27,743 bases of DNA from an uncultured Planctomycetaceae bacterium. GTDB taxonomy: Bacteria > Planctomycetota > Planctomycetia > Planctomycetales > Planctomycetaceae. How positions within the stretch are numbered: the first letter of the stretch is position 1; every line of letters begins with the position of its first letter. The position numbers were made by a program, and so were the translations under genes. Location: the NCBI GenBank assembly GCA_903921605.1, contig CAIXQV010000071.1, positions 1-27,743 of the forward strand. Reading direction: 5' to 3'. The notes beneath the pieces are model-generated. The model had not been told where the DNA came from, did not search any database, and saw only the letters and a list, made by a program, of their open reading frames with translations. This document shows, piece by piece, positions 1 to 8,782 of this stretch.

Positions 1-540
1 AACCACGAACGATGGCAGATTCTGATTGACGGTTCCAAGTCCGTAGCTCACCCACGACCCTGCGCTCGGTCGCGCAAACTGTGCTGAACCCGTGTGAGCC
101 GCCAGGGTCGCTTTGTCATGACCATCACTCTCGCAGTGCATTGCATTGAGCACACACACATCGTCGATGACTGAACCAACGTGTGGGAACAGTTCGCTGA
201 CCCATGTTCCGCTTTGACCGTATTTCTTGAAGGCGTACCGTGGCTTAATCAGGAACCGGTTGAATTCACCTGATTTATTGAGCCACCGCGAGGCCGTAAT
301 GGACTTGCCATGATCGGCGATTAGCTGCGGTCGATGATTGAATGTGTCAATGTGCGAAGTGCCGCCGGTCGAGTAAAGGAAGATGACTCGGTCGGCCATC
401 GCGGTGTGGTGGCCGTTTCGCGCAGCAAGCGGATTGTCCGGTGCCGCTTGAAGCTCGCTGCACATCCCGGCGAATGCAACTGCTCCGAATCCACCAGAGG
501 CGCGGCTTAAAAAATCGCGGCGTGTTTGTGATTGATTCAT
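1..540 (-). CDS. DUF1501 family protein, N-terminal part (cut by window edge)
   Basis: The reading frame opens with ATG at 540 (complement) and stays open for 180 codons to base 1, so only the N-terminal part is present. The start MNQSQTRRDFLSRASGGFGA is a twin-arginine (Tat) signal, with RR at residues 7-8 followed by a hydrophobic stretch and a probable cut after ELQAA. The mature part begins with the family's typical block: RVIFLYSTGGTSHIDTFNHR, then a later VLNAMHCESDGHDKA segment. DUF1501 proteins belong to the alkaline phosphatase/sulfatase-like fold class and are very abundant in planctomycetes; their substrates are mostly unknown. It is the last visible gene of the minus-strand operon, 74 bases after the PSD1 gene, the usual partner of DUF1501. 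The C-terminal half lies outside the window, so completeness cannot be judged. Confidence 0.85.
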   Translation of the reverse strand, partial: MNQSQTRRDFLSRASGGFGAVAFAGMCSELQAAPDNPLAARNGHHTAMADRVIFLYSTGGTSHIDTFNHRPQLIADHGKSITASRWLNKSGEFNRFLIKPRYAFKKYGQSGTWVSELFPHVGSVIDDVCVLNAMHCESDGHDKATLAAHTGSAQFARPSAGSWVSYGLGTVNQNLPSFVV

Positions 541-614
541 CGTGTTCTTGTCCAATTTGGGACATCAATTGTTTGCAGAATGAATTGACGACAGGCCAAA
601 TGCCTAACCTCGCG

Positions 615-3600
615 CTAATCGACATATAGAAACGCATTGCTCGTCAACAACACTCTCGCCAGCGCTGACCAGGCTGCAATATCCTTGTCAATAGTCGCTT
701 CGCTGCCTGCGAGTTTCTCCCGATAGGCCGACACAAACGTGAGGGCATCGTGGAGAACGGCATCTTCCGGAATTTGACCATGTGCTGTTTCGAAAGCCCA
801 TCGCATTTTCGCGTTGTCGTCACCGGATTCGGATACCACGCGACGCGCGAAGCCGTCGGACGCCTCGTGGACAAAGGGCGAATTCATCAGGAACAGGGCT
901 TGTGTCGGAGTCGTTGTCGGTTGTCGAGTTGCAATACTTTGGTTGGGATCCGCAGCATCGAACAACGCGAGGTACGGATGCCGTCGGTTTCGCTGCACCA
1001 TCAAGTAGACGCTGCGATGGTTTGAATCGTAAACCGCGTGGAATGGATTGTGGATGGTGAACGCCCATGTATCCACCGCAGGAAACGGATGAGATTCTGG
1101 CACGTTGCGATCAAGTCGACCACTGACGGCAAGCATGGCGTCGCGGATCGATTCGGCATCCAGCGAGCGTCGTGAATACCGCCAGTGCCAGCGATTGCCG
1201 GGATCGGCCGCGAGGTTCGCTTCGTCGTCAACGCTGGCCAGTTGGTATGTTCGCGAATTCATGATCAACCGATGCAGAGACTTCACCGACCAATCCGATG
1301 CAATGAATTCACCGGCTAGCCAGTCGAGCAACTCCGGATGTGTCGGTCGCTCGCCGCGCGAGCCAAAGTCGCTGGGCGTTGTGACGAGCGCTTCGCCAAA
1401 ATGCCACTGCCAAACGCGGTTCACGAAGACGCGGGCTGTCAGAGGGTTAGTGGGCCGAGTGATCCAATTCGCCAGTTCAAGTCGACCACTGCCAGAACCA
1501 GCAGGAACAATTTCGCCACCGAGCACTTCAAGATTCCGGCGCGGGACTTCGTCGCTGAGCCGATGTGGCTCGCCACGCAACTGCAGACGACTATTCGTGG
1601 GCGAACCTTCGGCGACTCCATACGCGACCGGATATGACAGCTCCGTCGCGACAGCTTGCCGACGTTCCGTTAGTGTCTTGATCTCGACATCGAGCGCTGC
1701 CATCCTTTGTTGAGCGTCTGGTTCTACCGATCGAGGAGCGATCGGCCCTGAATCGGGCGTACCAAATGCTGTTTCACGAAGTCCGAGGTTGTCGAGGTCT
1801 CGTACACATGCTGCTCCCGCAACATGCCCAAGTCCGTCACAGATAAAGCAGTCAATGACACCGTCCCAGTTTGGTCCCGTCTGCTTATCTTGAAAGGCTG
1901 TCAGGTCATCCCGTGTGCCAACGATGCCAGTGTATGTTTTCGCGGCGGGGTCAATCGTCAGCCGCAGCGTGTACCAAGTGCCAGGCGTGATCTGTCGAAT
2001 GACCTCCCAATTGGATCCGTTGCGAATCGCAAATTCCATTGCTGTCACGCTGCATTCAACCGCCAGCGACTCAACAACACCGCGACCAACGAAGAATCGA
2101 AATGCGCCCTTCTCATTCGCATCGACTGCTCGAAAATCGATCGTGAAGTGCATCTGTTTGTCAGGCGCTGGCCGCAAGCCGTTTTCGAAAACGTATCGCA
2201 GGCCGTCGTTTGGTTGGCCGCTTCCGAGCCGAACGCCCAATTTTCCTTGAGGGTGAATATGGTCGAACGGACTCTGTGCCTCGGCGGTCACCTCGATCGG
2301 CCCTGCGCTGAACCAGGGTTTGCCGGGCGGTTTTCCGGACTGCTGGGCCTCAAATCCCAGGTCCACTCCACCCGTCTGAGAATCTGGGTCAAGTTCCGAC
2401 CGCTTGCGTTTGAGTGCAGCGATGTCATTATCGAGGCGAGCGAGTTCTTCGGCCTTCGCTTTCTCCAGTTTTGCAACTTCATCGGGAGGCACCAGTGGCG
2501 GAAAGTGCGCAGGACGTTTCTGCTCTTCGCCGCCAGGAAACGCCCACTGCGTGCTTTCCATGATTCCATACAGTGCATAGTAGTCAGCGGCTGAGACGGG
2601 GTCGTATTTGTGATCGTGGCATCTTGCGCAGCCCAATGAGAGTCCCAGCAGAGAACGACCGACCGAATCAATGGCATCGCCAAAGTCCAGATACTGATAG
2701 TCGGGCGACGCCTTGTATCCGTAGCGTTTTCCGATTGCCAAAAATCCCGTCGCAGTGACTCGATCGGCATACTCTTCAGCCGGGCCTTCGAGAGCAAGGA
2801 TATCGCCAGCGATCTGATCGCGGACGAATTCGTTGAAGGGTTGGTCGCGGTTAAAAGCGTCGATCACCCAATTGCGATACTTCCCTGCTTCGCGCACCGG
2901 ATAGTCGGCTCCATCGCCCGCCGTGTCGGCATAGCGAGCCACATCAAGCCAATGTCGTCCCCAACGTTCTCCGTAGGCAGGCGACTGAAGAAGTCGATCG
3001 ACCACTGTCTCAAAAGCGTCGGCAGATTCATCGCGTAGAAAGGCTTCGATCTCATCGGGTGTCGGCGGAAGTCCAGTCAGATCGAACGTTGCTCGGCGAA
3101 TCAGGGTGCGTCGATCGGCGTCGGCGACGGGCGACAACTCGTGTTTCTTCAACTCAGCGAGAACAAACGCATCGATTGCATTCCGCGACCAGCGATCCGC
3201 AACGTCTTGCGGTGGGGCGACAACTTCCAGGGGTTGGAATGACCAAAACGCCCGAGACTGTTCGAGAGTCATTCGTTTCGAAATTGCTGCGGCTGATTCA
3301 CGTCGAGGATCAGGCGCACCCCGTTGGACCCATGCTTCGAGATCCGCGATCTCTGCCGCTGTCAGTTTTTTATTGTCAGGTGGCATTTGTAAGTCGGGGT
3401 CATCATGTCGCACGGCCTGAATGAGTAAGCTCTTATCAGGCTCGCCCGCAATAATAGTTTCACCTCGATCACCACCGCGCATCCACGCGTCGCGTGAATC
3501 TAGCCTCAGCCCACCCTCTTGTTTTTTTTCACCATGACACTCCAGACAGTGCTTGACCAATAATGGTCGCACGCGTGCCTCGAAGAAGTCGTCATCGCTT

Positions 3601-3701
3601 TCCGCGCGACAAACAGATGTGATGAATAAAATGCATAGCGTTAAACATGTCGTAACGCACGGCCGCGTCATTCTCACGAACTTACTCATTACATAACTCA
3701 T
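615..3701 (-). CDS. PSCyt1-DUF1549-DUF1553 (PSD1) multidomain cytochrome protein with inserted coiled-coil/jelly-roll region
   Basis: This is a 1028-residue exported planctomycete protein. A signal peptide spans about residues 11-33 (MTRPCVTTCLTLCILFITSV). PSCyt1 (about 38-130) holds a c-type heme motif CLECH at 52-56 and a possible Met axial ligand in QMPPDN. DUF1549/PSCyt2 runs about 170-380 with the block GERWGRHWLDVARYADT and a second CxxCH, CARCHDHKYDP, at 358-368. A coiled coil follows (about 405-437), then roughly 200 residues that look like a beta-sandwich domain (446-648), a second helical stretch (662-690) and DUF1553 (about 737 to the end, finishing in NAFLYVD). The pair DUF1501/PSD1 is conserved in planctomycetes and thought to act outside the cytoplasm; the chemistry is not established. 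It lies 92 bases after a DUF1501 gene in the same direction. Met1, Met5 and Met11 are all possible starts and none has a clear ribosome binding site. Confidence 0.92.
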   Translation of the reverse strand: MSYVMSKFVRMTRPCVTTCLTLCILFITSVCRAESDDDFFEARVRPLLVKHCLECHGEKKQEGGLRLDSRDAWMRGGDRGETIIAGEPDKSLLIQAVRHDDPDLQMPPDNKKLTAAEIADLEAWVQRGAPDPRRESAAAISKRMTLEQSRAFWSFQPLEVVAPPQDVADRWSRNAIDAFVLAELKKHELSPVADADRRTLIRRATFDLTGLPPTPDEIEAFLRDESADAFETVVDRLLQSPAYGERWGRHWLDVARYADTAGDGADYPVREAGKYRNWVIDAFNRDQPFNEFVRDQIAGDILALEGPAEEYADRVTATGFLAIGKRYGYKASPDYQYLDFGDAIDSVGRSLLGLSLGCARCHDHKYDPVSAADYYALYGIMESTQWAFPGGEEQKRPAHFPPLVPPDEVAKLEKAKAEELARLDNDIAALKRKRSELDPDSQTGGVDLGFEAQQSGKPPGKPWFSAGPIEVTAEAQSPFDHIHPQGKLGVRLGSGQPNDGLRYVFENGLRPAPDKQMHFTIDFRAVDANEKGAFRFFVGRGVVESLAVECSVTAMEFAIRNGSNWEVIRQITPGTWYTLRLTIDPAAKTYTGIVGTRDDLTAFQDKQTGPNWDGVIDCFICDGLGHVAGAACVRDLDNLGLRETAFGTPDSGPIAPRSVEPDAQQRMAALDVEIKTLTERRQAVATELSYPVAYGVAEGSPTNSRLQLRGEPHRLSDEVPRRNLEVLGGEIVPAGSGSGRLELANWITRPTNPLTARVFVNRVWQWHFGEALVTTPSDFGSRGERPTHPELLDWLAGEFIASDWSVKSLHRLIMNSRTYQLASVDDEANLAADPGNRWHWRYSRRSLDAESIRDAMLAVSGRLDRNVPESHPFPAVDTWAFTIHNPFHAVYDSNHRSVYLMVQRNRRHPYLALFDAADPNQSIATRQPTTTPTQALFLMNSPFVHEASDGFARRVVSESGDDNAKMRWAFETAHGQIPEDAVLHDALTFVSAYREKLAGSEATIDKDIAAWSALARVLLTSNAFLYVD

Positions 3702-3793
3702 GCCGAACGACTTTCAAGAAAAGGGCGATATCGTCTGGCGACCGCTCGCGTACACATGGTCCCGGTTGAAGTCGGCGTGATTTTTACCCATGT

Positions 3794-5290
3794 TCACGAC
3801 AGCAGCTCATTTCGCACTCGTCCGGTGCCGGCGATAGGGTGAGGTCGGCCTTGTTGGTCGGGGACGGTGGTGGATTCGTCGTAGCCTAAAAGGTGATAGG
3901 CTGTGGCCTGCATGTCTTTCGGGGAAATTGGGACATCGGCCACGTCGCCGCCGATTGAGTCTGTCGAGCCGACAACTCGGCCGCGTGCCATGCCTCCACC
4001 AGCAAAGACCGACGAGTAAGCTCGCGACCAGTGATGACGGGCTCCACCGGTTGGCTTGGAATCGATTTGCGGTGTACGACCATGCTCGCTGGTACACAGA
4101 ACCAGCGTTTCGTCCAGCAAGCCTCGATCATCCAGATCATTGATTAACGCGGAATAGCTTTGATCAAAGACTGGCAGAAGATAATTTTTCAGGCGAGGAA
4201 AATGATTCGAATGAGTATCCCAGACAGACGCGCCGTGTGGTCCGAACGGATCCCAGAAAACAGAGACAAATCTGGCTCCTGCTTCCACCAGACGCCGCGC
4301 GGCGAGCATTGACTGACCGAACAATGTCATGCCGTAGCGATCGCGCAGCGAGTTCGATTCCTTGCTGACATCGAGTGCCTGACGAATGCGATTGGAGCCG
4401 ATAAGCGATAAAGCCCGCTGCTGATGATCGTTGTAATTTCCGATCTCCAGTGCGCGATCCATCATGGGGCGATTTGCGTCGAACTGCTGCAGCAGATGTA
4501 CGCGAGCATCGAAGCGAGATGTTGAAAGCTCGGGAGGAAGCTGGCATCCTTCGGACAATTGAAACTGAGATGCTCTACGTATCCCGGCATGTGGGTCGAG
4601 GACGTTCTCTGTCTGTCCGTCGGCATTAAGTTTCGGTACGACCACCGTTCCGGTTCCGTCGAAATCGGACCAGAAAGGATCGAAGCTGTTTCCAAGGAAC
4701 GCACCATAAGGACCGGCTTGAGTGGTCGAACTGCCTTTCGAACAGAATCGCCACGGCAGACCGATATTTCGCGGCAACGCCGGCGATCGTTCTCCTAAAC
4801 GGCGGCCATCCAGATAATCCACGACGGATCCCATGAACGGCCATTGCTGAGGATCCCGTGGGCTGGTTTCCAGGGGAATGCTGTAGGTCGGCATTCCAGT
4901 CATCACATAAGCACAGCAGTGAATGGGATACTCATGAGTCATCGAGCGAACGACGGTCAGTTTGTCCGCCATGCTCGCGATCTGTGGCAACCCTTCACAG
5001 ATCTGCAGACCCGGGACCACGGTGTCGATGGCCTTCATCTCTCCCTGAATTTCAGAGGCCGCTTGTGGCTTGGGATCGAATGTTTCGTGTTGTGGTGGAG
5101 ATCCGAACAGGAATACAAAGATGCAGGCTTTGGCTTTGCTGCCGGGAATTGCTGCGGCGGGTGAAAACGGTGATGCAGAAACCGGCATTCCTGCATTCAG
5201 CCCAAGCGCGCCGATTCCGCCGATGTGAAGAAGATCACGACGCGTGATGCCATTGCAGAGCGTTTTCCGGCTGCCGGAAAGATTGAGCAT
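3794..5290 (-). CDS. DUF1501 family protein, Tat-exported, 498 aa
   Basis: This is a full-length member of the DUF1501 family, which has an alkaline phosphatase/sulfatase-like fold and no proven general substrate. The N-terminus has a Tat-type signal, TRRDLLHIGGIGALGLNAG (RR at 17-18), followed by a hydrophobic, alanine-rich stretch to about residue 48. The mature domain starts with ACIFVFLFGSPPQHETFDPK, the usual DUF1501 opening. A later stretch gives VSVFWDPFGPHGASVWDTHS, and near the C-terminus comes LVLCTSEHGRTPQ, where the E-H-G-R-T-P element is the family's typical conserved block. It lies between the sugar dehydrogenase fusion (upstream, 106 bases) and the PSD1 gene (downstream, 92 bases), all minus strand, and is probably co-transcribed and co-exported with them. 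I am sure of the family; the function is inferred only from context. Confidence 0.92.
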   Translation of the reverse strand: MLNLSGSRKTLCNGITRRDLLHIGGIGALGLNAGMPVSASPFSPAAAIPGSKAKACIFVFLFGSPPQHETFDPKPQAASEIQGEMKAIDTVVPGLQICEGLPQIASMADKLTVVRSMTHEYPIHCCAYVMTGMPTYSIPLETSPRDPQQWPFMGSVVDYLDGRRLGERSPALPRNIGLPWRFCSKGSSTTQAGPYGAFLGNSFDPFWSDFDGTGTVVVPKLNADGQTENVLDPHAGIRRASQFQLSEGCQLPPELSTSRFDARVHLLQQFDANRPMMDRALEIGNYNDHQQRALSLIGSNRIRQALDVSKESNSLRDRYGMTLFGQSMLAARRLVEAGARFVSVFWDPFGPHGASVWDTHSNHFPRLKNYLLPVFDQSYSALINDLDDRGLLDETLVLCTSEHGRTPQIDSKPTGGARHHWSRAYSSVFAGGGMARGRVVGSTDSIGGDVADVPISPKDMQATAYHLLGYDESTTVPDQQGRPHPIAGTGRVRNELLS

Positions 5291-5323
5291 CGGCGATCTC
5301 CAGGTCGTGTATGAGTTGAAGTC

Positions 5324-5376
5324 TCCTGTCGGCGGAGCGACAGGTGTACTGTACGCCCGTCGCTCCGTCGACGGGA
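5324..5376. repeat. Near-perfect hairpin (REP-like) between the sugar dehydrogenase and DUF1501 genes
   Basis: The arms 5324-5341 and 5359-5376 pair over 18 positions. The core is GTCGGCGGAGCGAC against GTCGCTCCGTCGAC, and both irregular positions are G-U wobbles if the plus strand is RNA. The loop itself folds again: GGTGTA / TACGCC with a CTG turn. There is no T-tract on either side, so it does not look like an intrinsic terminator. It fills half of the 106-base gap. The plain reading is a dispersed REP-like element; an RNA processing or stability hairpin inside the operon is an alternative. Confidence 0.6.
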
Positions 5377-5396
5377 AGAGTCGCAGACCGCTTATC

Positions 5397-8201
5397 CTAC
5401 GGCAAAAAGTGCACAGAATCCAGATTCATCAGGCCGCCCGCCTGATTCGGGTGAGTAAATCGGACTATCAAATCATGTCGACCTTCTGCCGGCATGAGAT
5501 CAATCGTTCGTTCGTAAAACTGTTCCCATTGGCCGTTCACTTCGATTTCTGTTGACGCCAGCAGCGGTCCGTCCGGTTGATCGAGTCGCACTTCGATGGA
5601 TCCACCGGAACCTGCGGAGGCTATCTTCAGGGTTACACCATGAATCTGATCCAGTGACATGTTTGCGAATCGCAGGTAGTGACCATGATTGATGCCTCCG
5701 ATGAACTTTCCGCCTCCGGCATTTCCGGAACCCAGAATCTGTGGCCCCTGGACTTCATCTGCCGTCTCGGCTTCGACAAGACGCTGACGTAGATAAAGAA
5801 CGGCTGATGCATTGAGGGCCGGAATCATCCCTGCTCCTCGATCCGAATAGTTGGCCTCGAGTTTGTAATGCCCGGGCTTCGCAGCTTCTTCTGCTGAGAC
5901 TGGAATCTCGTTGTTGAACCCCGGGAAGACTCTGACGAGACCTGTCGGTTCAAGACTGTAAATCCAGCCCACCATCTCTCGGATCTCATCAAGTGTGTGA
6001 TGCGAATGAGGAATCATCGGGACCTTCCCCCAGACTCCGGTTGAGCCTTTGATGACTCGTTGAACAGAAGCTTCGAGTGCTCCTTCTTTGCCTCGATACT
6101 TGTTCGCAACTTCCAGCAGCGGAGGACCGACGCGTTTCTGATCCACCGCGTGACAGTTAAAACAATCGCTGCCCTTCATGCGACGCATGCCCATCGGGCC
6201 CTGATCAGCAGCTTCTGGACTGCCGTTGGCGGAAGGCACAGGCCCCGGAGAGAAAACTGCATTCACGGATACTCGGCCGGGCGATTCGGGATCGATCGGT
6301 TCCGCATGTCCTTGATCGATCTGTTCGTCGTCGTTTGTTCCATCCTCAACATCGGCAACAACCAGTTCGTAGCGAATTGGTTGTTGAGGATCGAAGAAGT
6401 CGCCAGGCAGAGGCTTCGCAAATCGAATCGTCGGACGTTCGTTGCCAACAAGTACCGGGACTGCTGAGGACTGGCTGGCTCCCTGCGAATCCGTCACAAC
6501 AAGTTCAACGTTGAAGACACCCGTGTCGTTGAGTGTGACTTTAGGGTCTGCTTCATTCGAAAGTACTTTTGGAGTTGCTGATGGTTCGGCTGTGTTAATC
6601 AGACGCCACTCATACTTCAAATTGTCGCTGGCGTCTTTGTCAAAAGTGCCTTTGCTCGACAGGGAAACCTCCAGAGGTGCACGGCCGATATTGTTTTCGA
6701 CGGAGGCGACTGCGATTGGAGGCCGGTTGCCTCGAACATAATCGATCCGCACAAGACGAGCATCTGCGTTCACTCCCCAGGTTTCCCCGTATTCCATAAC
6801 GTATAGCGAGCCCTCAGGACCGAAAGTCATGTCGACGGGACGCACGAATTTGTGTTGCGGCATGAAAGGTTCGATCGACTTCACGTCGCCCTGCTCGTCC
6901 AGATGAACCAGTTTGATCCAGTGGCGAGTCCATTCATAGATGAACAAACAACGGTCGCAACCCGACGGGAATTTGGCCTTTGAATTCAACGCTTCGTTGT
7001 AGTGATAAACCGGCCCTGCACACGCCGAGCGTCCTCCGGCGCCGAGCTCTGGGAATTTTTCGGAGGCACCGTACGGATAGTAGATCAATGCCGAAACTGG
7101 CGGCGGCAGAATCTTTTCGCCGGTGTTGTTGGGAGATTCATTCTTTGGGCCAGCCAGGTCGTATAATGGGCCAGCCGTGTTCGTCGCAAAGTCGTAATCT
7201 GAGTACGGCAGGTTGTTCGCGATGAAATAGGGCCAGCCAAAGTTTCCTGCCTGGCGTGCCTGATTGATTTCATCGTAACCACGTGGACCACGTTCGTTTT
7301 CGCCATTGGCGTCGGGACCAACTTCGCCCCAATAAACGAATCCCGATTCCGAATCGACCGTCATTCGCCAAGGGTTGCGACAACCCATCGCATAGATTTC
7401 CGGCCGGCCCTTGGAGCCGTCTTTGGGAAACAGATTGCCATCGGGGATCTCATAGCTGCCTTCCGGTGTTGGACGAATTCGCAGGATCTTGCCGTTGTGG
7501 CTATTCGTATTCGCGGATGATTTCTGAGCATCCCAGGGAGCACGCTCCGGTCGCTCGTCGATGGGTGCATAGCCCTGTGAGTCGCCGTGAGGATGAGTGT
7601 TATCGCCCGTCGCAATGAAAAGCTCGCCGCGAGGTCCGAAGTGAAGTGAGCCGGCATGATGACAACACTCTTTACGCTGCTCCTCAAACTTCAGCAGGAG
7701 CTTCTCAGACTCCATGTCGAGTTTCCCGTCACGCAGCGTGAAGCGGCTGATGTGCTGTCCAGAGAATGTCGGCGGTGAATATTGAAGATAGATCCATTGT
7801 GTCTCTGAAAAGTTCGGATCCAGAGCCAGGCCCAGCAGACCGTTTTCCTGCTCCGTTGTAATGGTTAGTTCACCCACGAGCGACACTTGATGTGTCACAG
7901 GGTGCAGAGCCTTCAGCTTACCGTTCAGTTCAATAAAGTAGATCGTTCCGTCAGGTGCAACGGCGAGCTCCATCGGTTGAATCAGACCTGTAGCCAGAAC
8001 GGTCGCCTCGAACCGACTTGGGTCCATGGAGGATTCATCGGCTGCCGTTATTCCATTGAACGACAGGCTGACAACCGCGCACAGGCAAAGATGAATCAGA
8101 ATACCGGGAGCACGGTTATAGGTAGCAGGCATGATGGTGTTGGGCAGGTGGGTTTTCGGTGAGATCCGGCGACCGTCTTCGTGATTAAAGAGTGTTCGCA
8201 T
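5397..8201 (-). CDS. Secreted PQQ-type sugar dehydrogenase (GSDH/COG2133) fused to PKD, cytochrome c and CBM6-like domains
   Basis: This is a 934-residue exported oxidoreductase. A signal peptide lies at about residues 24-54. The glucose/sorbosone dehydrogenase beta-propeller spans about 64-488, with GLLGLALDPNF, the CCHHAGSLHFGP block (179-190), IATGDNT, and MGCRNPWRMTVD. A PKD-like beta domain follows (about 493-586). A cytochrome c domain (about 664-752) carries CFNCH at 680-684 and a likely Met ligand in KVPMIPHSHH. A CBM6-like carbohydrate-binding domain (about 807-934) ends the protein. GSDH proteins oxidise sugars with PQQ; the fused heme domain would take the electrons and the CBM would hold a glycan. 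It is the first gene of the minus operon ahead of DUF1501 and PSD1. Met24 (complement start at 8132) is a credible alternative start because it sits directly before the signal peptide. The true substrate is unknown. Confidence 0.9.
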   Translation of the reverse strand: MRTLFNHEDGRRISPKTHLPNTIMPATYNRAPGILIHLCLCAVVSLSFNGITAADESSMDPSRFEATVLATGLIQPMELAVAPDGTIYFIELNGKLKALHPVTHQVSLVGELTITTEQENGLLGLALDPNFSETQWIYLQYSPPTFSGQHISRFTLRDGKLDMESEKLLLKFEEQRKECCHHAGSLHFGPRGELFIATGDNTHPHGDSQGYAPIDERPERAPWDAQKSSANTNSHNGKILRIRPTPEGSYEIPDGNLFPKDGSKGRPEIYAMGCRNPWRMTVDSESGFVYWGEVGPDANGENERGPRGYDEINQARQAGNFGWPYFIANNLPYSDYDFATNTAGPLYDLAGPKNESPNNTGEKILPPPVSALIYYPYGASEKFPELGAGGRSACAGPVYHYNEALNSKAKFPSGCDRCLFIYEWTRHWIKLVHLDEQGDVKSIEPFMPQHKFVRPVDMTFGPEGSLYVMEYGETWGVNADARLVRIDYVRGNRPPIAVASVENNIGRAPLEVSLSSKGTFDKDASDNLKYEWRLINTAEPSATPKVLSNEADPKVTLNDTGVFNVELVVTDSQGASQSSAVPVLVGNERPTIRFAKPLPGDFFDPQQPIRYELVVADVEDGTNDDEQIDQGHAEPIDPESPGRVSVNAVFSPGPVPSANGSPEAADQGPMGMRRMKGSDCFNCHAVDQKRVGPPLLEVANKYRGKEGALEASVQRVIKGSTGVWGKVPMIPHSHHTLDEIREMVGWIYSLEPTGLVRVFPGFNNEIPVSAEEAAKPGHYKLEANYSDRGAGMIPALNASAVLYLRQRLVEAETADEVQGPQILGSGNAGGGKFIGGINHGHYLRFANMSLDQIHGVTLKIASAGSGGSIEVRLDQPDGPLLASTEIEVNGQWEQFYERTIDLMPAEGRHDLIVRFTHPNQAGGLMNLDSVHFLP

Positions 8202-8281
8202 GGCTGCGACCGGATATTGAAGGTCAGCATGTTAGAGCCAATTTGCGGCCGATGCGAATGAATTCGCCCGTGGCTGGTTTT

Positions 8282-8369
8282 GCAAGACAGAGCGATGAGG
8301 GGATTCGCAGCTGTTTAAAGCCGGAGTTGGTTGATCCTGCCGGCGATGACGACTTTCCCCTCGTCTTGC
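8282..8369. repeat. Bulged inverted repeat in the divergent gap
   Basis: GCAAGAC (8282-8288) and GAGGGG (8297-8302) pair with CCCCTC (8357-8362) and GTCTTGC (8363-8369), a 13-base-pair stem with an eight-base bulge on the left arm. Inside, GCCGG and CCGGC form a second small stem. It lies between the divergent sugar dehydrogenase and DUF167 genes. No promoter could be assigned with confidence in this 235-base gap. It may be a degenerate dispersed repeat or a structured leader. Confidence 0.35.
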
Positions 8370-8436
8370 GTTACGCTTCGATGTCAAGCGGGCATGTTTG
8401 GTCGCCGGGAACAATTGTTCATCTTGAAGGTCGTCA

Positions 8437-8670
8437 GTGGAAACAAGAGTTATCCAGGTCAAGGTTAAGCCGAACTCTCGAGTCAGTTCATTCGAACAGG
8501 CTGAGGATGGTACGTGGCTTGCCAAACTGAAATCTCCACCGGTGGATGGCAAGGCGAACGAAGAGCTGATCGCATTGCTCGCAAATCACTTTGAATGTCG
8601 CAAGGTGGACGTGTCGATCAAGAGCGGAGCGTCAGGGCGAATGAAACTGGTTCGAATTGAGACGGAGTGA
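8437..8670 (+). CDS. DUF167 / UPF0235 (YggU-like) protein
   Basis: This small cytosolic protein of 77 residues matches the DUF167 family in full length. The family signature is visible: VKVKPNSRVSSFE near the N-terminus, then LKSPPVDGKANEELIALLA, where the P-P-V-D/E-G-K-A-N element is diagnostic, and the C-terminal SGASGRMKLVRI, corresponding to the usual G-x-x-S-R-x-K-x-v-x-I. The family is widespread in bacteria, archaea and eukaryotes, and no reaction has been established. The start is GTG at 8437, preceded by GAAGG at 8426-8430 with a six-base spacing, which supports this choice. It is the first plus-strand gene right of the divergent gap and lies 112 bases before the MFS gene, so co-transcription is possible but not shown. 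Confidence 0.9.
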   Translation: METRVIQVKVKPNSRVSSFEQAEDGTWLAKLKSPPVDGKANEELIALLANHFECRKVDVSIKSGASGRMKLVRIETE

Positions 8671-8782
8671 CGACACGAGCGACAGACGAGACATCTTCCT
8701 GCTGGCACTTCTGGATTCTTTGTTCGGTCACTAGCATGCGTGGAGAAGTTCGTACTCACATTGTTTGATCGGACCCGACCTC

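Noticed and set aside
1824..2594. 256-codon open frame on the plus strand
   Set aside because: It lies wholly inside the PSD1 gene on the other strand, whose domains are unmistakable; the composition is that of an antisense frame.
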